Source: Enorma burkinafasonensis
GTDB taxonomy: Bacteria > Actinomycetota > Coriobacteriia > Coriobacteriales > Coriobacteriaceae
Length of the DNA stretch: 64,000 nucleotides
Assembly: GCF_902150035.1 (NCBI RefSeq)
Contig: NZ_LR597506.1
Location: 1-64,000 of the forward strand
Reading direction: 5' to 3'
Position numbers and translations under genes: made by a program. Positions 53,900-63,142 of the stretch are shown in pieces; the stretch's first letter is position 1; each line of letters begins with the position of its first letter. Below the pieces are notes generated by a model. That model did not search any database. It saw nothing but the letters and a program-made list of their open reading frames with translations, and was not told the origin of the DNA.

Positions 53900-55114
53900 C
53901 TACTCGCAGAACACGTACCGGTCGAGGCGCTCGAACGCCTCGTGTACGCGCGCCTCGGGCAGCGCGAGGTTCACGCGGATGTGGTGCTCGCCCAGGAAGG
54001 GGCGGCCGTCCTGCCATGCCACGCCCACGCGCCAGCTGCGCCGCAGGAGCTCGTCGACCTCGCAGCCGTGCTCCTCGCACCAGCCCGTGCAGTCGAGGAA
54101 CAGCATGTAGGTGCCCTGGGGCTTGGCCGTGTGCACGCCCGCGGCCGCATAGCGCTCCGCGATGTGCGCGCACGCCCAGTCGACGTTACGCCCCAGCACC
54201 TCGCGGAGCTCGTCGACCCACACGCGGCCCGCATCGCCGTACGCGCCGATGAGCGCGTACATGGAGAGCACGTTCATCTCGTTGTAGTGGGGCTTGGTGC
54301 TCTGCGCCACCACGCGGTCGCGCAGGTAGCCGTCGTAGATGATGTGATAGCTGCCCACGAGCCCCGCCAGGTTGAAGGTCTTGCTCGGCGCATAGAGCGC
54401 CACGGTGCGCCGGCGGGCGTCCTCGCTCACGGACTGCGTGGGAACGTGCACGTGCCCGGGCAGGATGATGTCCGACCAGATCTCGTCCGAGACCACGACG
54501 CAGTCGTACTTCGCGTAGAGCTCCATGGCGCGCTCAATCTCGGCGCGCTCCCACACGCGGCCGCACGGGTTGTGCGGCGAGCAGAACACCGCGGCGTGAA
54601 TGCGGTTCTCCGCAAGCTTGTTCTCCATATCCTCGAAGTCCATGCGCCACACGCCCCGCTCGTCGAGCTTGAGCGGCGAGTGGACGATCCTGAAGCCGGC
54701 GTTGCAGATCGCCTTGGTGAACCCGATGTAGGTGGGGCTGTGCACGAGCACGGCGTCGCCCGGCGCCATGAACGCCGCGAGCGTGGAGATGAGGCCGCCG
54801 AGCACGCCGTTCTCGTAGCCGATGTGCTCGGGCTCAAGCCCGCTCACACCGTTGCGGTCGCGGTGCCAGGCGATGATGCGCTCGAAGTACTCGTCGCGCG
54901 GCTCGAAGTACCCGAAGTGCGGCTTGCGCACGCGGCCGATGATGGCGTCCTGGATGTCGGGAAGCACGGGGAAGTTCATGTCCGCGACCCACATCGGGAT
55001 GGGGTCGAAGCCCTCGTCGGGAGCACCGGGGACGCCAGGCGCGGTACCCAGGGCGTCGACGGCGATGGCGTCTTCCCCGTGACGGTCCATGATGGTCGTG
55101 AAGTCGTAGCGCAT
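53900..55114 (-). CDS. MalY/PatB-type aminotransferase or C-S lyase
   Basis: A 404-residue fold-type I PLP enzyme. The phosphate loop is ENGVLGGLIS, the aspartate SPHNPCGRVW and SDEIWSDI, and the PLP lysine is in APSKTFNLAGL. MalY/PatB proteins are cystathionine beta-lyases that release sulfide and pyruvate; some act as aminotransferases. The motif FDPIPMWVADMNFP at the start is the PatB signature. RBS CACGAGGAGGCTTGCC. Whether it regulates maltose genes, as E. coli MalY does, is not suggested. Confidence 0.9.
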   Translation of the reverse strand: MRYDFTTIMDRHGEDAIAVDALGTAPGVPGAPDEGFDPIPMWVADMNFPVLPDIQDAIIGRVRKPHFGYFEPRDEYFERIIAWHRDRNGVSGLEPEHIGYENGVLGGLISTLAAFMAPGDAVLVHSPTYIGFTKAICNAGFRIVHSPLKLDERGVWRMDFEDMENKLAENRIHAAVFCSPHNPCGRVWERAEIERAMELYAKYDCVVVSDEIWSDIILPGHVHVPTQSVSEDARRRTVALYAPSKTFNLAGLVGSYHIIYDGYLRDRVVAQSTKPHYNEMNVLSMYALIGAYGDAGRVWVDELREVLGRNVDWACAHIAERYAAAGVHTAKPQGTYMLFLDCTGWCEEHGCEVDELLRRSWRVGVAWQDGRPFLGEHHIRVNLALPEARVHEAFERLDRYVFCE

Positions 55115-55293
55115 GGCAAGCCTCCTCGTGCGGCGGTGATCCTCAGGCTGCGGGCAACGCCGGCGCCCTTGCACCGGCACCGCTTCCCTTCCAAGTGTAC
55201 TCCGCGGGCGCGGGCGAAGCGGCTGATAGGGCGAGCGGCGCCCGCAAGCGCGATTCGGGTGCCGACGCAGAGGCATCCAGCGCCGATTTTTCC

Positions 55294-55434
55294 GCTCGAT
55301 CAAGAATACTGTGGGTTCACTTGCGCATTCGAGCGGCACCAGCGATCTCGACGTAGGAATACGCAGGAAAGCGTTGGGCGAGCACGTGGTCTAGTCGCCC
55401 ATATGCTAATTACCCACAGTATTCTTACTCGAAC
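55294..55434. repeat. 141-bp inverted-repeat element, copy B
   Basis: Termini at 55294-55316 and 55412-55434 are inverted repeats over 23 bases with three differences, and match copy A (8271-8410) through AAGAATACTGTG. Length differs by one base from copy A, while the interior differs except near one end. Internal GGGCGA/TCGCCC dyad. It lies between divergent genes 180 bases upstream of the malY-type gene. Confidence 0.75.
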
Positions 55435-55660
55435 TTATCGGGACCATGCCATCGTCCCGTCGGAAAACCCGACACCCGACGACGCCCCGGATCAAATCCC
55501 CGTCGGGCGACACAGCTGCTACGGGGCGCGCCGCGATGCCGCCTCCTGCCGGCCCTTTGGAGGGGACGTGAAGATACGCCTGATGACGATCGGCTTTTGC
55601 GCTCTTCGGCCGCTTTGGCAGACAATTGACACCACGAGGCAACATGCAAGGAGGACGATT

Positions 55661-56224
55661 GTGGGCAAAGACGGCCGATACGATGCGATAGATACCGCTA
55701 GCTGCACGACCCCCCGCATCGAGGATATCCCCCTGATCGTCCGGCGCGAGATCGAGGCGCGGGCCATCGCGCCCTTCTACGACGCGCTCGTCGAGGAGCT
55801 CGGACAGGAGCGCGCCGACCGGGTCGTGCGCACGGCCGTGGCGCGCCTGGGGGAAGAATCCGGCCGCGCGCTCGCCGCCGAGCGCCCCACTGACGCCGAC
55901 CCGCTCGCCTACTACCGCGACGAGGTCATGCCGCGCTTCTCGGCAGGAGGCTCCATGACGTGGGAGGACGTCGAGCTCGATGCAGAGGCGGGCACGCTCG
56001 CCATGGATGCGACGCGTTGCGCCTTCGCCGAGATGTACCGGCGGCTCGGCCTCGAGCACCTGGGCCGGCTCCTCTCCTGCGAGCGCGACCCGCGCATGTT
56101 TTACGGCTACGATGAGCGGTTGGAGTTCACCCGCACCGAGACCCTCATGGAGGGCTGCGGCCGCTGCGACTTCCGCCTGCGCATGAGGCCGTCCGATACC
56201 GCGCCGACCGACCTCGAACGATAG
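55661..56224 (+). CDS. ATC-hydrolase-like protein
   Basis: A 187-residue protein of the L-2-amino-thiazoline-4-carboxylate hydrolase family. The middle segment (IPLIVRREIEARAIAPFYDALVEEL, then TRCAFAEMYRRLG) and the C-terminal EGCGRCDFRLR with two cysteines fit. It starts with GTG at 55661, six bases after a perfect AGGAGG. In the U32-linked context it could act in sulfur or amino-acid metabolism. The upstream gap of 225 bases contains no gene. Confidence 0.75.
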   Translation: MGKDGRYDAIDTASCTTPRIEDIPLIVRREIEARAIAPFYDALVEELGQERADRVVRTAVARLGEESGRALAAERPTDADPLAYYRDEVMPRFSAGGSMTWEDVELDAEAGTLAMDATRCAFAEMYRRLGLEHLGRLLSCERDPRMFYGYDERLEFTRTETLMEGCGRCDFRLRMRPSDTAPTDLER

Positions 56225-56232
56225 GAACCGCC

Positions 56233-58746
56233 GTGCCCGCACGCACTGAAGACAACCTCATGACCACCGACGGCGCCGCCGCGCGCCGCGTCGAGCTCCT
56301 CTCCCCCGCCGGCGGGCCCGAGCCCTTCGCGGCGGCCCTCGCCGCGGGCGCCGACGCCATCTACTGCGGCATGGGCTCCTTCAACGCGCGCCGCAAGGCC
56401 GCGAACTTCGATGACGAGAGCTTCGCGGCGGCGTGCCGCGCGGCGCACCTCGCCGGTACGCGCGTCTACGTGACCGTGAACATCGTGATCAAGGATGCGG
56501 AGATGCGAGACGCCCTGGAGCTCGTGCGAAAGTGCGCCATGCTCGGCGCGGACGCCTTCATCATCCAGGACTGGGGGCTCTTCGCCGAGGTTCGCCGCCT
56601 CATGCCCTCGATCGAGACGCATATCTCCACCCAGGCGAACATCCATGACGCGCGCGGGACGGCGTTTTGCGCCGCGGCCGGCGCCGACCGCGTGACGCTC
56701 TCGCGCGAGCTCTCGATCGCCGAGATCGCCGCGATCCACGACGCGTGCCCCGGCATCGACCTCGAGGTCTTCGCGCACGGCTCTATCTGCTTCAGCTACT
56801 CGGGCGTCTGCCTGCTCTCGAGCTTCTGCCAGGCCGGGCGTTCCGCCAACCGCGGCATGTGCGCCCAGCCCTGCCGCCTGCCCTACGAGCTCATCGACGA
56901 GGACGGCCGCAACATCTCCGCCCCGGGGCGCGGGCGCCCGCTGTGCCCCCGCGACACCAACACGACGGACCTGCTCCCGCAGCTCATCGAAGCCGGCGCG
57001 GCGGCGCTCAAGCTCGAGGGGCGCATGAAGGCCGCCGACTACGTCTATGCCGTGACCGATGTCTACCGCCGCGACCTCGATGACCTCGCCCACGGCAGCG
57101 AGCCCGACGCCACCGAGCGCACGCGGCGCGCACGGCAGCTCAAGCGCTGCTTCAACCGCGACTTCACCCACGCCTACCAGGACGGACGCTCGGACGACGA
57201 CATGATGAGCTACGAGCGGTCGAACAACCGCGGGCAGCTCGTGGGACGCGTGGCCGAGTTCATTCCCACCGAGCCCGTCACCAAGGGCGAGCGGCTCCGC
57301 GCCGCCATCAAGGGCCCCGCGGGCACGGCCGTCCTCGCGCTCGATGAGCCGGTGGGCGCGGGCGACCTCCTCGAGCTTCGCGACGACGAGAGTCCCGACG
57401 CCTTCCTCACCGCGCTCGCCCGCACGGACGGCGTCGGGGGCGGGACCATCTCGGTCGAGGTCCCCCGCCCCGTCGCGACCAGCTGCCGTGTGCGCGTGAT
57501 CCGCAGCCAGGAGGCCATCGATATCGCCGACGCCGCGCTCAAGCGCGCGGTGCCCCGCAAGCGCGCGGTCGATGTGCGCGTGACGGCGCGGATCGGCGAG
57601 CCCTTCCGGGTCGAGCTCTCCTGCGCGGACGACCCCACCGTGCGTGCCGCCTCCACGGGCTTCACGGTGGAGGCAGCGCGCACGCGGCCGGTCACCGCCG
57701 ACGACCTCATCGAGCACGTGGGCCGCATGGGCTCGACGCCCTTTGCGCCCGCCGCGTTCGACGTCGAGCTCGACGAGGGCTGCGGCATGGGCTTCTCCGC
57801 CGTGCACCGCGTGCGCGCCGAGGCGTGCGCCGCCCTCGAGGAGGCGCTGATCGGGCCCTGGAGGCGCCATGCCGATGAGCTCGCGCGCATCGAGATCGCC
57901 CCGCGCGCGGCGGAAGGCGCCGCCCCCGCGCGCGAGCCCGAGCTCTGCGCCATCGCCGCCACGCCCGAGGCCGCCGAGGCCGCACGCGAGGCGGGCGCGA
58001 CGCGCGTCTACCTCTCCTCCGATGCACTCGCCGAGGCCGGGCTCGACGCCGCGGCTGCGCGCGAGCGCGGCTACATCCCCGTCCTCGACGAGGTCTGCCG
58101 CGCGCGCGACCGCGAGCGCCTCGATGCCTGGGTGGCCGCGGGCGCGCCCGTCGCCGTGGGCAACATCTCCGAGCTGGCGTACGCCCGAGAGCTCGGTGCC
58201 ATGCCCGAGCTGCGCTCCTGCATCCCTGTGCACAACGCCGCCTGCCTCGCGTTCCTGCACAAGCAGGGAGCCGCGGCCGCGTGGCTCTCGCCCGAGATCT
58301 CGCTCGACGAGCTCGCCGCGCTCGCCGCCGGCGCCCCGGTGCCGCTCGGCCTTATGGTCTACGGCCGGCCGCGCGTGATGACGAGCGAGCACTGCATCCT
58401 GAAGGTCGCCGACGCCTGCATCGACGACTGCGCGCGCTGCGCGCTGCGGCGCCGCGAGCTCGTCCTGCACAACATCGACGACAAGCTCCTGCCGGTACGC
58501 ACCGATATCCACGGGCGCTCGCGGCTCTACGAGGCCTATCCGCTCGACCTCGCGCCGCAGGTGCCGCAGCTCATCGAGGCCGGCATCTCGCGCTTCCTCG
58601 TGGACGGCACGCTGCTCGACGCGCGCGGCCTCGCGAGCCAGGTCGCCCGCGCGCGACGCGCCCTCGAGGCCGCACGCGAGGGCAGGCGCCCCGCACCGCG
58701 CCAGAAGGGCTGCTCGAGCGGCTGCCTCTTCGTGGGAGTCGACTGA
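56233..58746 (+). CDS. U32-family peptidase/RlhA-like
   Basis: An 837-residue U32 protein. VELLSPAGGPEPFAAALAAGADAIYCG is the N-terminal signature, and FAHGSICFSYSGVCLLS and GMCAQPCRLPY hold the conserved cysteines. A C-terminal collagenase-like/DUF3656-type region completes a long variant. Members such as RlhA hydroxylate 23S rRNA C2501 using an Fe-S cluster; others are secreted peptidases. No signal peptide is seen, so an intracellular role is favoured. GTG start, eight bases after the preceding stop, so the two are co-transcribed. Confidence 0.88.
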   Translation: MPARTEDNLMTTDGAAARRVELLSPAGGPEPFAAALAAGADAIYCGMGSFNARRKAANFDDESFAAACRAAHLAGTRVYVTVNIVIKDAEMRDALELVRKCAMLGADAFIIQDWGLFAEVRRLMPSIETHISTQANIHDARGTAFCAAAGADRVTLSRELSIAEIAAIHDACPGIDLEVFAHGSICFSYSGVCLLSSFCQAGRSANRGMCAQPCRLPYELIDEDGRNISAPGRGRPLCPRDTNTTDLLPQLIEAGAAALKLEGRMKAADYVYAVTDVYRRDLDDLAHGSEPDATERTRRARQLKRCFNRDFTHAYQDGRSDDDMMSYERSNNRGQLVGRVAEFIPTEPVTKGERLRAAIKGPAGTAVLALDEPVGAGDLLELRDDESPDAFLTALARTDGVGGGTISVEVPRPVATSCRVRVIRSQEAIDIADAALKRAVPRKRAVDVRVTARIGEPFRVELSCADDPTVRAASTGFTVEAARTRPVTADDLIEHVGRMGSTPFAPAAFDVELDEGCGMGFSAVHRVRAEACAALEEALIGPWRRHADELARIEIAPRAAEGAAPAREPELCAIAATPEAAEAAREAGATRVYLSSDALAEAGLDAAAARERGYIPVLDEVCRARDRERLDAWVAAGAPVAVGNISELAYARELGAMPELRSCIPVHNAACLAFLHKQGAAAAWLSPEISLDELAALAAGAPVPLGLMVYGRPRVMTSEHCILKVADACIDDCARCALRRRELVLHNIDDKLLPVRTDIHGRSRLYEAYPLDLAPQVPQLIEAGISRFLVDGTLLDARGLASQVARARRALEAAREGRRPAPRQKGCSSGCLFVGVD

Positions 58747-58828
58747 GGGCGGCCGATAGCGCACGCGCCCGCCCGCCGGAAGCCGAACTCCCATGCGGAC
58801 GGGCGCGACCATCGCGCGGCGCGCTTAT

Positions 58829-58870
58829 GTCAGGCCGCCCCGCAGGGCGACCCGGGCGGGCGCCCCTGAC
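58829..58870. terminator. Hairpin between convergent U32 and crr genes
   Basis: GTCAGG (58829-58834) pairs with CCTGAC (58865-58870), enclosing a CCGCCC/GGGCGG stem (58835-58840 with 58854-58859). No long T-run follows on either strand. Confidence 0.4.
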
Positions 58871-58888
58871 GGAGCGCTCGCCGCATCG

Positions 58889-59413
58889 CTACTTCGCGAC
58901 CGCGATCAGGGCGGGGCCCGCGGCGACCGTGGCGCCCGCCTCGACCGCGAGCTCCACGCCTGCCAGATCCGCCGTGTTCGACACGGCGACGACCACGCAG
59001 TCGGGATGGCTCGCGGCGGCGATGGCGGCGCGGTCCATCGTGATGAGCGGGTCGCCCGCCGCGACCGCATCGCCCTGCGCCACGTAGCCCGTGAAGCCCT
59101 TGCCCTGCATGTCGACCGTGTCGACGCCGATGTGCACGAGCACCTCGACCCCGTCGGGTGACACGATGCCCACGGCGTGCCCCATGGCCACGCTCACGGT
59201 GCCCGCGACCGGGGCGTACACGGTGTCCCCCTCGGGCCAGACGGCGCAGCCGCGACCGAGCGCCTCGCTGCTGAAGATCGGGTCGGGGACCTCGGTCATC
59301 GCGATCACGCGACCGGCGACGGGCGCGGCGAGCGTGCCCGCCTGCGCGGAAACCTGGATCGCCTCCGGCTTGGCCGGGGCGGCTTTCTTCTTGAAGGCAT
59401 CGAAGAGACCCAT
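58889..59413 (-). CDS. crr: PTS glucose-type EIIA
   Basis: A 174-residue EIIA-Glc/Crr-type protein. The phosphorylated histidine is H94 in VEVLVHIGVDTV, with the second active-site histidine H79 in AMGHAVG. The N-terminal LAAPVAGRVIAMTEVPDPIFSS is typical. It accepts phosphate from HPr and passes it to the EIIB domain of the IIBC gene two genes upstream on this strand. RBS AAGGAGCTGACC. Confidence 0.93.
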   Translation of the reverse strand: MGLFDAFKKKAAPAKPEAIQVSAQAGTLAAPVAGRVIAMTEVPDPIFSSEALGRGCAVWPEGDTVYAPVAGTVSVAMGHAVGIVSPDGVEVLVHIGVDTVDMQGKGFTGYVAQGDAVAAGDPLITMDRAAIAAASHPDCVVVAVSNTADLAGVELAVEAGATVAAGPALIAVAK

Positions 59414-59523
59414 GGTCAGCTCCTTAACGAATGGATGGCGGAATGCGGCCCGACCCAGGCGGGCGCCCGGTCGGACCTTATGATGCATGGGCGCTGGGCG
59501 ATGGGGCGCGAAGGTGAGCCCCG

Positions 59524-60267
59524 TCAGTCGCCCGGCGTGAGGATCGGCACGTGCTTGATCAGGTGGTCGTCGGTCGCGTCCGAGATGATCGTGAGCCCCT
59601 CGAGGTCGAAGACCTTCACGTTGGACACGCGGTGGAACTTGCTGCTGTCGCAGAGCACGTAGGTCTTCTCGGAGTTCTGCCGGACGAGCTTCTTCTTGGC
59701 CGCCTCGTCGAAGCTCGGGTTCGTCACGCCGCGCTCGACGCTCACGGCGTTCACGCCCAGAAACGACTTGTCGAAGTAGAGCTCGCCCAAGATCCGCTCC
59801 GTGATGGGGCCGGTGACCGAGAGCGTCTGCGGGTTGTACTCCCCGCCCAGCATGAGCACGTGCGCCCGGATCGCGCCCGTCACGTAGCAGACGCTGCCGT
59901 TGCCGGTGTAGATCGTGACGTCGCGGTCGACCAGGTGCCGCAGCAGCGCGGTGCAGCTCGTGCCGGAATCGACGTAGACGGTGTCGCCGTCCTGCACCTC
60001 GCGCGCGGCGCGCTGCGCGATGGCCTCCTTCTCGGCGGCGTGCAGGGCGCTCGTCACCATGACCCCGAGCTCGTGCGAGACGGTCCTGAGCCGCACGGCC
60101 CCGCCGACGAGCAGCTCGACGCGCCCCTGCTTCTCGAGCTCCTTGAGGTCGCGCCTGATGGTCGAGACCGACGCCTCTGGCAGGAGCTCCTGGAGCTCCT
60201 CGAGCTTCAGGATGTTCGACTCGTCCAGGTGCCCGAGTATGGCCTGCTGCCGCTCATAGGGGATCAT
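59524..60267 (-). CDS. DeoR-family sugar regulator
   Basis: A 247-residue DeoR/GlpR-type repressor. The N-terminal helix-turn-helix (SVSTIRRDLKELEKQGRVE, about residues 34-52) is followed by the sugar-phosphate-binding DeoRC domain with DSGTSCTALLRHL and GVNAVSVERGVTNPSFDEA. It likely senses a phosphosugar made by this locus. RBS GAAGGAGGCGCGC. It lies between crr and IIBC, so it is expressed with them and probably controls the divergent promoters near 62.9-63.1 kb. Confidence 0.92.
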   Translation of the reverse strand: MIPYERQQAILGHLDESNILKLEELQELLPEASVSTIRRDLKELEKQGRVELLVGGAVRLRTVSHELGVMVTSALHAAEKEAIAQRAAREVQDGDTVYVDSGTSCTALLRHLVDRDVTIYTGNGSVCYVTGAIRAHVLMLGGEYNPQTLSVTGPITERILGELYFDKSFLGVNAVSVERGVTNPSFDEAAKKKLVRQNSEKTYVLCDSSKFHRVSNVKVFDLEGLTIISDATDDHLIKHVPILTPGD

Positions 60268-60396
60268 GCGCGCCTCCTTCTCGTCTTTCTCACGAGCATT
60301 GTACCGCGTCGCGCCGCGCAAGCGCCGACGGGGCGGCCGCCCGCAGACGACCGCCCCTGTCCGCTCGGGCGCGTTCGGACGATTGGGCATGGAACC

Positions 60397-61776
60397 TTAC
60401 GCCAGCTGGTCGTCCTTGCCGGTGAAGATGAAGCCCAGCACCGCGCCGACCACGGTCGCGATGAGCATGCCGATCATAGCGAAGGCGAAGTTCATCGCAT
60501 CCTGGCTCACGAAGGCCGGGAACGTGGTGACCGAACCGAAGACGAACGCCGTGCAGACCACGTGGGTGAGGCCGCAGAACGCGCCGCCGGCGGCACCGGC
60601 GATGATCTGGGCTCCCCAGAGCTTCTTGTTCTTGACGAGCATGCCGAAGAGCGTGGGCTCGATGATGGCCGAGAGCGCGATGGTGACCACGCCGGAGGCC
60701 GCGAAGCTCTTGAGCTTCTGGTTGCGGGCCTTGAGCAGCACGCCGAGGGCCACGCCGATCACGCCGAAGTTGCACGCGAAGGTGAACGGGCAGATGAAGT
60801 CGAAGCCGTTCTGGGCGATGTTGTTGATCATGATGGGGTTCACGGCCCAGTGGATGCCCATGGACACGAGCACCGACCAGCCGCCGCCGACCAGGATGCC
60901 GGCGAGCACGGAGCTGCGCTCGATGAGCCAGTTGACCACGAAGGCGACGCCCTCGCCGGCGTACACGCCGATGGGGCCGATGACCATCATCGTGAGCGGG
61001 ACCATGATGATGAGCGAGACGGCGGGCAGGACCACGAGCTTCAGGGTCTCGGGGATCTTCTCGTCGAGGAACTTGTACAGGAACGAATAGGCCCACACGG
61101 CGAGGATGGCCGGCACGACCGTCGAGTTGTAGCTCATGAGCACGACGGGGATGCCGAAGAAGTCGGTCGTGGCGCCGTTACCGACCTCGCCCATGAGGTT
61201 GATGAAGTCGGGATAGAGCAGGCACGCGCCGATGAGCGCCGAGAGGTACGGGCTCGCGCCGAAGCGGCGGCCGGCCGAGAAGGCCAGAAGCACCGGCAGG
61301 AAGTAGAACACGCTCATGGAGAGGGTGTACCAGATCACGTAGGTGCCGCCGCCCTCGGTGATGACGCCGAGCTGCGTGAGCAGGATGAGGATGCCGCGCA
61401 GGATACCGGAGCCGGCCATGGCGGGCAGAAGCGGGGCGAAGATGCCCGAGACAGCGCCGAAGATCTTGGAGATGACGCCCTCGCCGCTCGAGGACGAGTC
61501 GGTGGAGAGCTCGGCACCGGCGCCCTCGACGAGCGCGAGGAACTTCTCGTAGAGCTTGGGTACCTCGGTGCCGATGAGGATCTGGTACTGGCCGGCGGAG
61601 TTGACCGTGTTGATCACGCCGTCGACCTCCTTCACGGCCGCGTCGTCGCACGCGGCGTCGTCCTTGAGGTTGATGCGCAGGCGCGTCGCGCAGTGCGTGA
61701 GGCCGGAGATGTTCTCCGCACCGCCCACCGCGGCGAGGATGCCCTGGGCCATCGCATCCCAATCGTGTTTTGCCAT
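60397..61776 (-). CDS. PTS sugar transporter EIIBC, glucoside-type
   Basis: A 459-residue EIIBC of the beta-glucoside/sucrose family. EIIB carries the phosphocysteine C29 in GLTHCATRLR; EIIC has about ten helices with SMGIHWAVNPIM and ALSAIIEPTLFGM. No EIIA domain is fused; it is supplied by the separate crr two genes downstream. The transported sugar cannot be fixed from the sequence, as the family handles many glucosides. Confidence 0.93.
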   Translation of the reverse strand: MAKHDWDAMAQGILAAVGGAENISGLTHCATRLRINLKDDAACDDAAVKEVDGVINTVNSAGQYQILIGTEVPKLYEKFLALVEGAGAELSTDSSSSGEGVISKIFGAVSGIFAPLLPAMAGSGILRGILILLTQLGVITEGGGTYVIWYTLSMSVFYFLPVLLAFSAGRRFGASPYLSALIGACLLYPDFINLMGEVGNGATTDFFGIPVVLMSYNSTVVPAILAVWAYSFLYKFLDEKIPETLKLVVLPAVSLIIMVPLTMMVIGPIGVYAGEGVAFVVNWLIERSSVLAGILVGGGWSVLVSMGIHWAVNPIMINNIAQNGFDFICPFTFACNFGVIGVALGVLLKARNQKLKSFAASGVVTIALSAIIEPTLFGMLVKNKKLWGAQIIAGAAGGAFCGLTHVVCTAFVFGSVTTFPAFVSQDAMNFAFAMIGMLIATVVGAVLGFIFTGKDDQLA

Positions 61777-61914
61777 AGGGATTCCTTCCTTTCCATCTAT
61801 CTTACGGTATAGCCGGCGTTCCGGCCCTGTCCCCTCTGATGCCGTCTCGGCGCCGCCCGGGGATCCCGGGGGATGCGGCTCGCGTCCGCAGCGCCGCCGC
61901 ATGCGGGCGCGGGA

Positions 61915-62853
61915 TCACTCCGAGCAGGCGCACAGCAGACGGCGCATGAGCGCTGCGGCCTCGGTGCCGCTGTTCGCGTCGATGACGCGCTGCACCTCGT
62001 CGGCTCCCACCGCGTCGAGCGCGCGGTCGAGCATCGAGATCATCGCGATGTTCTGCGCGCACTCCTCCTCCGCGTCCTCGATGACCGGGAACGTGTCGAA
62101 GTAGATCGCGCGGTCGTAGCCGTGCTTCTTGAGGTAGTAGAGGAACTCGAGCGTCTTCACGGGGGTGGCCGTGCCGATCATGAGGCCGTCATCGACCGCG
62201 CCGTAGCCGTCGTTCAGGTGCACGCCGAAGAGCTTCCCGCGCCCGCCGAAGAGGTCGCACGCGAAAGCGGGGTTCTCGTGCTTCATGAGCATGTGGCAGT
62301 AGTCGAGGGTGACGCCCAGGTTGGGGCGGTCCACCTCGGCGAGCATCATGCCCGTGATGCCCATGCTGTCGATGAAGGCGTAGGCGCGCTCCTCGTAGGG
62401 CTTGTACTCGATGCTGATCGAGAGGTCCGGCGCATAGTCGCACACGTCGCGGTACGCAGCGGCGATCTGCTTCCACACGCGGGTGTAATCGATCTGGAAG
62501 CTGTAGTCGAAGCCGTCGAACCCGAGCCAGATGGTCACGGTCGTGCCGCCCACGGCGCGGCAGTAGTCGCAGGCCTCATGGCAGAGCTCGAGTGCGCGCT
62601 GGGCGATCGCGGGATCCGCGTTGCCGAGCTCGCCGTTGATGAAGTCGCCGCGGAAGCGCAGCGCCACGCCGTTGAGCGCGAGCTTGTGCCGCTCGAGCAG
62701 GGCCTTCATCTCATCTGCGGGGATACCCCCCACATGCTCGGGATAGTTGAGGTCCACGTGCGTGAGCCCCACCTCCTCGAACTGCGCGAACACGCGGTCG
62801 AGGTCCTTGTCGCCCGCACGGAAATACGAGTTGATGCGGGTTGCAAACTTCAT
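61915..62853 (-). CDS. TIM-barrel sugar isomerase/epimerase
   Basis: A 312-residue AP-endonuclease-2 type TIM barrel. Metal ligand candidates: Glu in SIEYKP, Asp in VTLDYCH, His in VHLNDG. These match xylose-isomerase-like epimerases acting on ketoses or their phosphates. It is the first gene after the divergent promoter and leads into the PTS genes, so it acts on the incoming sugar. RBS GAGGAGTGAT. Substrate unknown. Confidence 0.82.
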   Translation of the reverse strand: MKFATRINSYFRAGDKDLDRVFAQFEEVGLTHVDLNYPEHVGGIPADEMKALLERHKLALNGVALRFRGDFINGELGNADPAIAQRALELCHEACDYCRAVGGTTVTIWLGFDGFDYSFQIDYTRVWKQIAAAYRDVCDYAPDLSISIEYKPYEERAYAFIDSMGITGMMLAEVDRPNLGVTLDYCHMLMKHENPAFACDLFGGRGKLFGVHLNDGYGAVDDGLMIGTATPVKTLEFLYYLKKHGYDRAIYFDTFPVIEDAEEECAQNIAMISMLDRALDAVGADEVQRVIDANSGTEAAALMRRLLCACSE

Positions 62854-62917
62854 ATCACTCCTCCTGTCCTGTCGCGTCCCCGAGGCGCCTTGGGCAACCT
62901 CTCTTCCATCGACAATC

Positions 62918-62945
62918 ATTCTATTCCAGAGATTTTCATTTGCAA
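62918..62945 (-). promoter_or_regulatory. Promoter of the isomerase-PTS operon
   Basis: On the minus strand TTGCAA (62940-62945) - 16 bases - TAGAAT (62918-62923), 65 bases upstream of the isomerase ATG. It faces away from the epimerase gene. Confidence 0.55.
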
Positions 62946-63076
62946 TAGGATTTCTCAACAATTTGTCACTAGTTTTCAGTTTTTTGCAGAATGTATCTGC
63001 AAGTGCTCAGGCTTTCTAAATATTCTTGCAGGTATTTAAGGTAATGAGATGAATGGAATGTTTTGACACTCTCTGA

Positions 63077-63104
63077 TTGATTTTTGCGCTAGGCGCGCTA
63101 TCCT
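63077..63104 (+). promoter_or_regulatory. Promoter of the epimerase-rpiB operon
   Basis: TTGATT (63077-63082) - 16 bases - TATCCT (63099-63104), 39 bases before the epimerase ATG. GCGCTAGGCGC in the spacer is a partial palindrome that could be a DeoR-type operator. Confidence 0.45.
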
Positions 63105-63142
63105 TGTTATGAGGAGTCGAAAACCACCCGGGAGGTACCCCT

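Noticed and set aside
53942-55660. Long plus-strand ORF reading into the ATC-hydrolase gene
   Set aside because: It crosses malY antisense and copy B; only the part after the GTG at 55661, with a perfect RBS, is a gene.
63063-63068. TTGACA upstream of the epimerase
   Set aside because: No acceptable -10 at 16-18 bases; TTGATT/TATCCT fits better.
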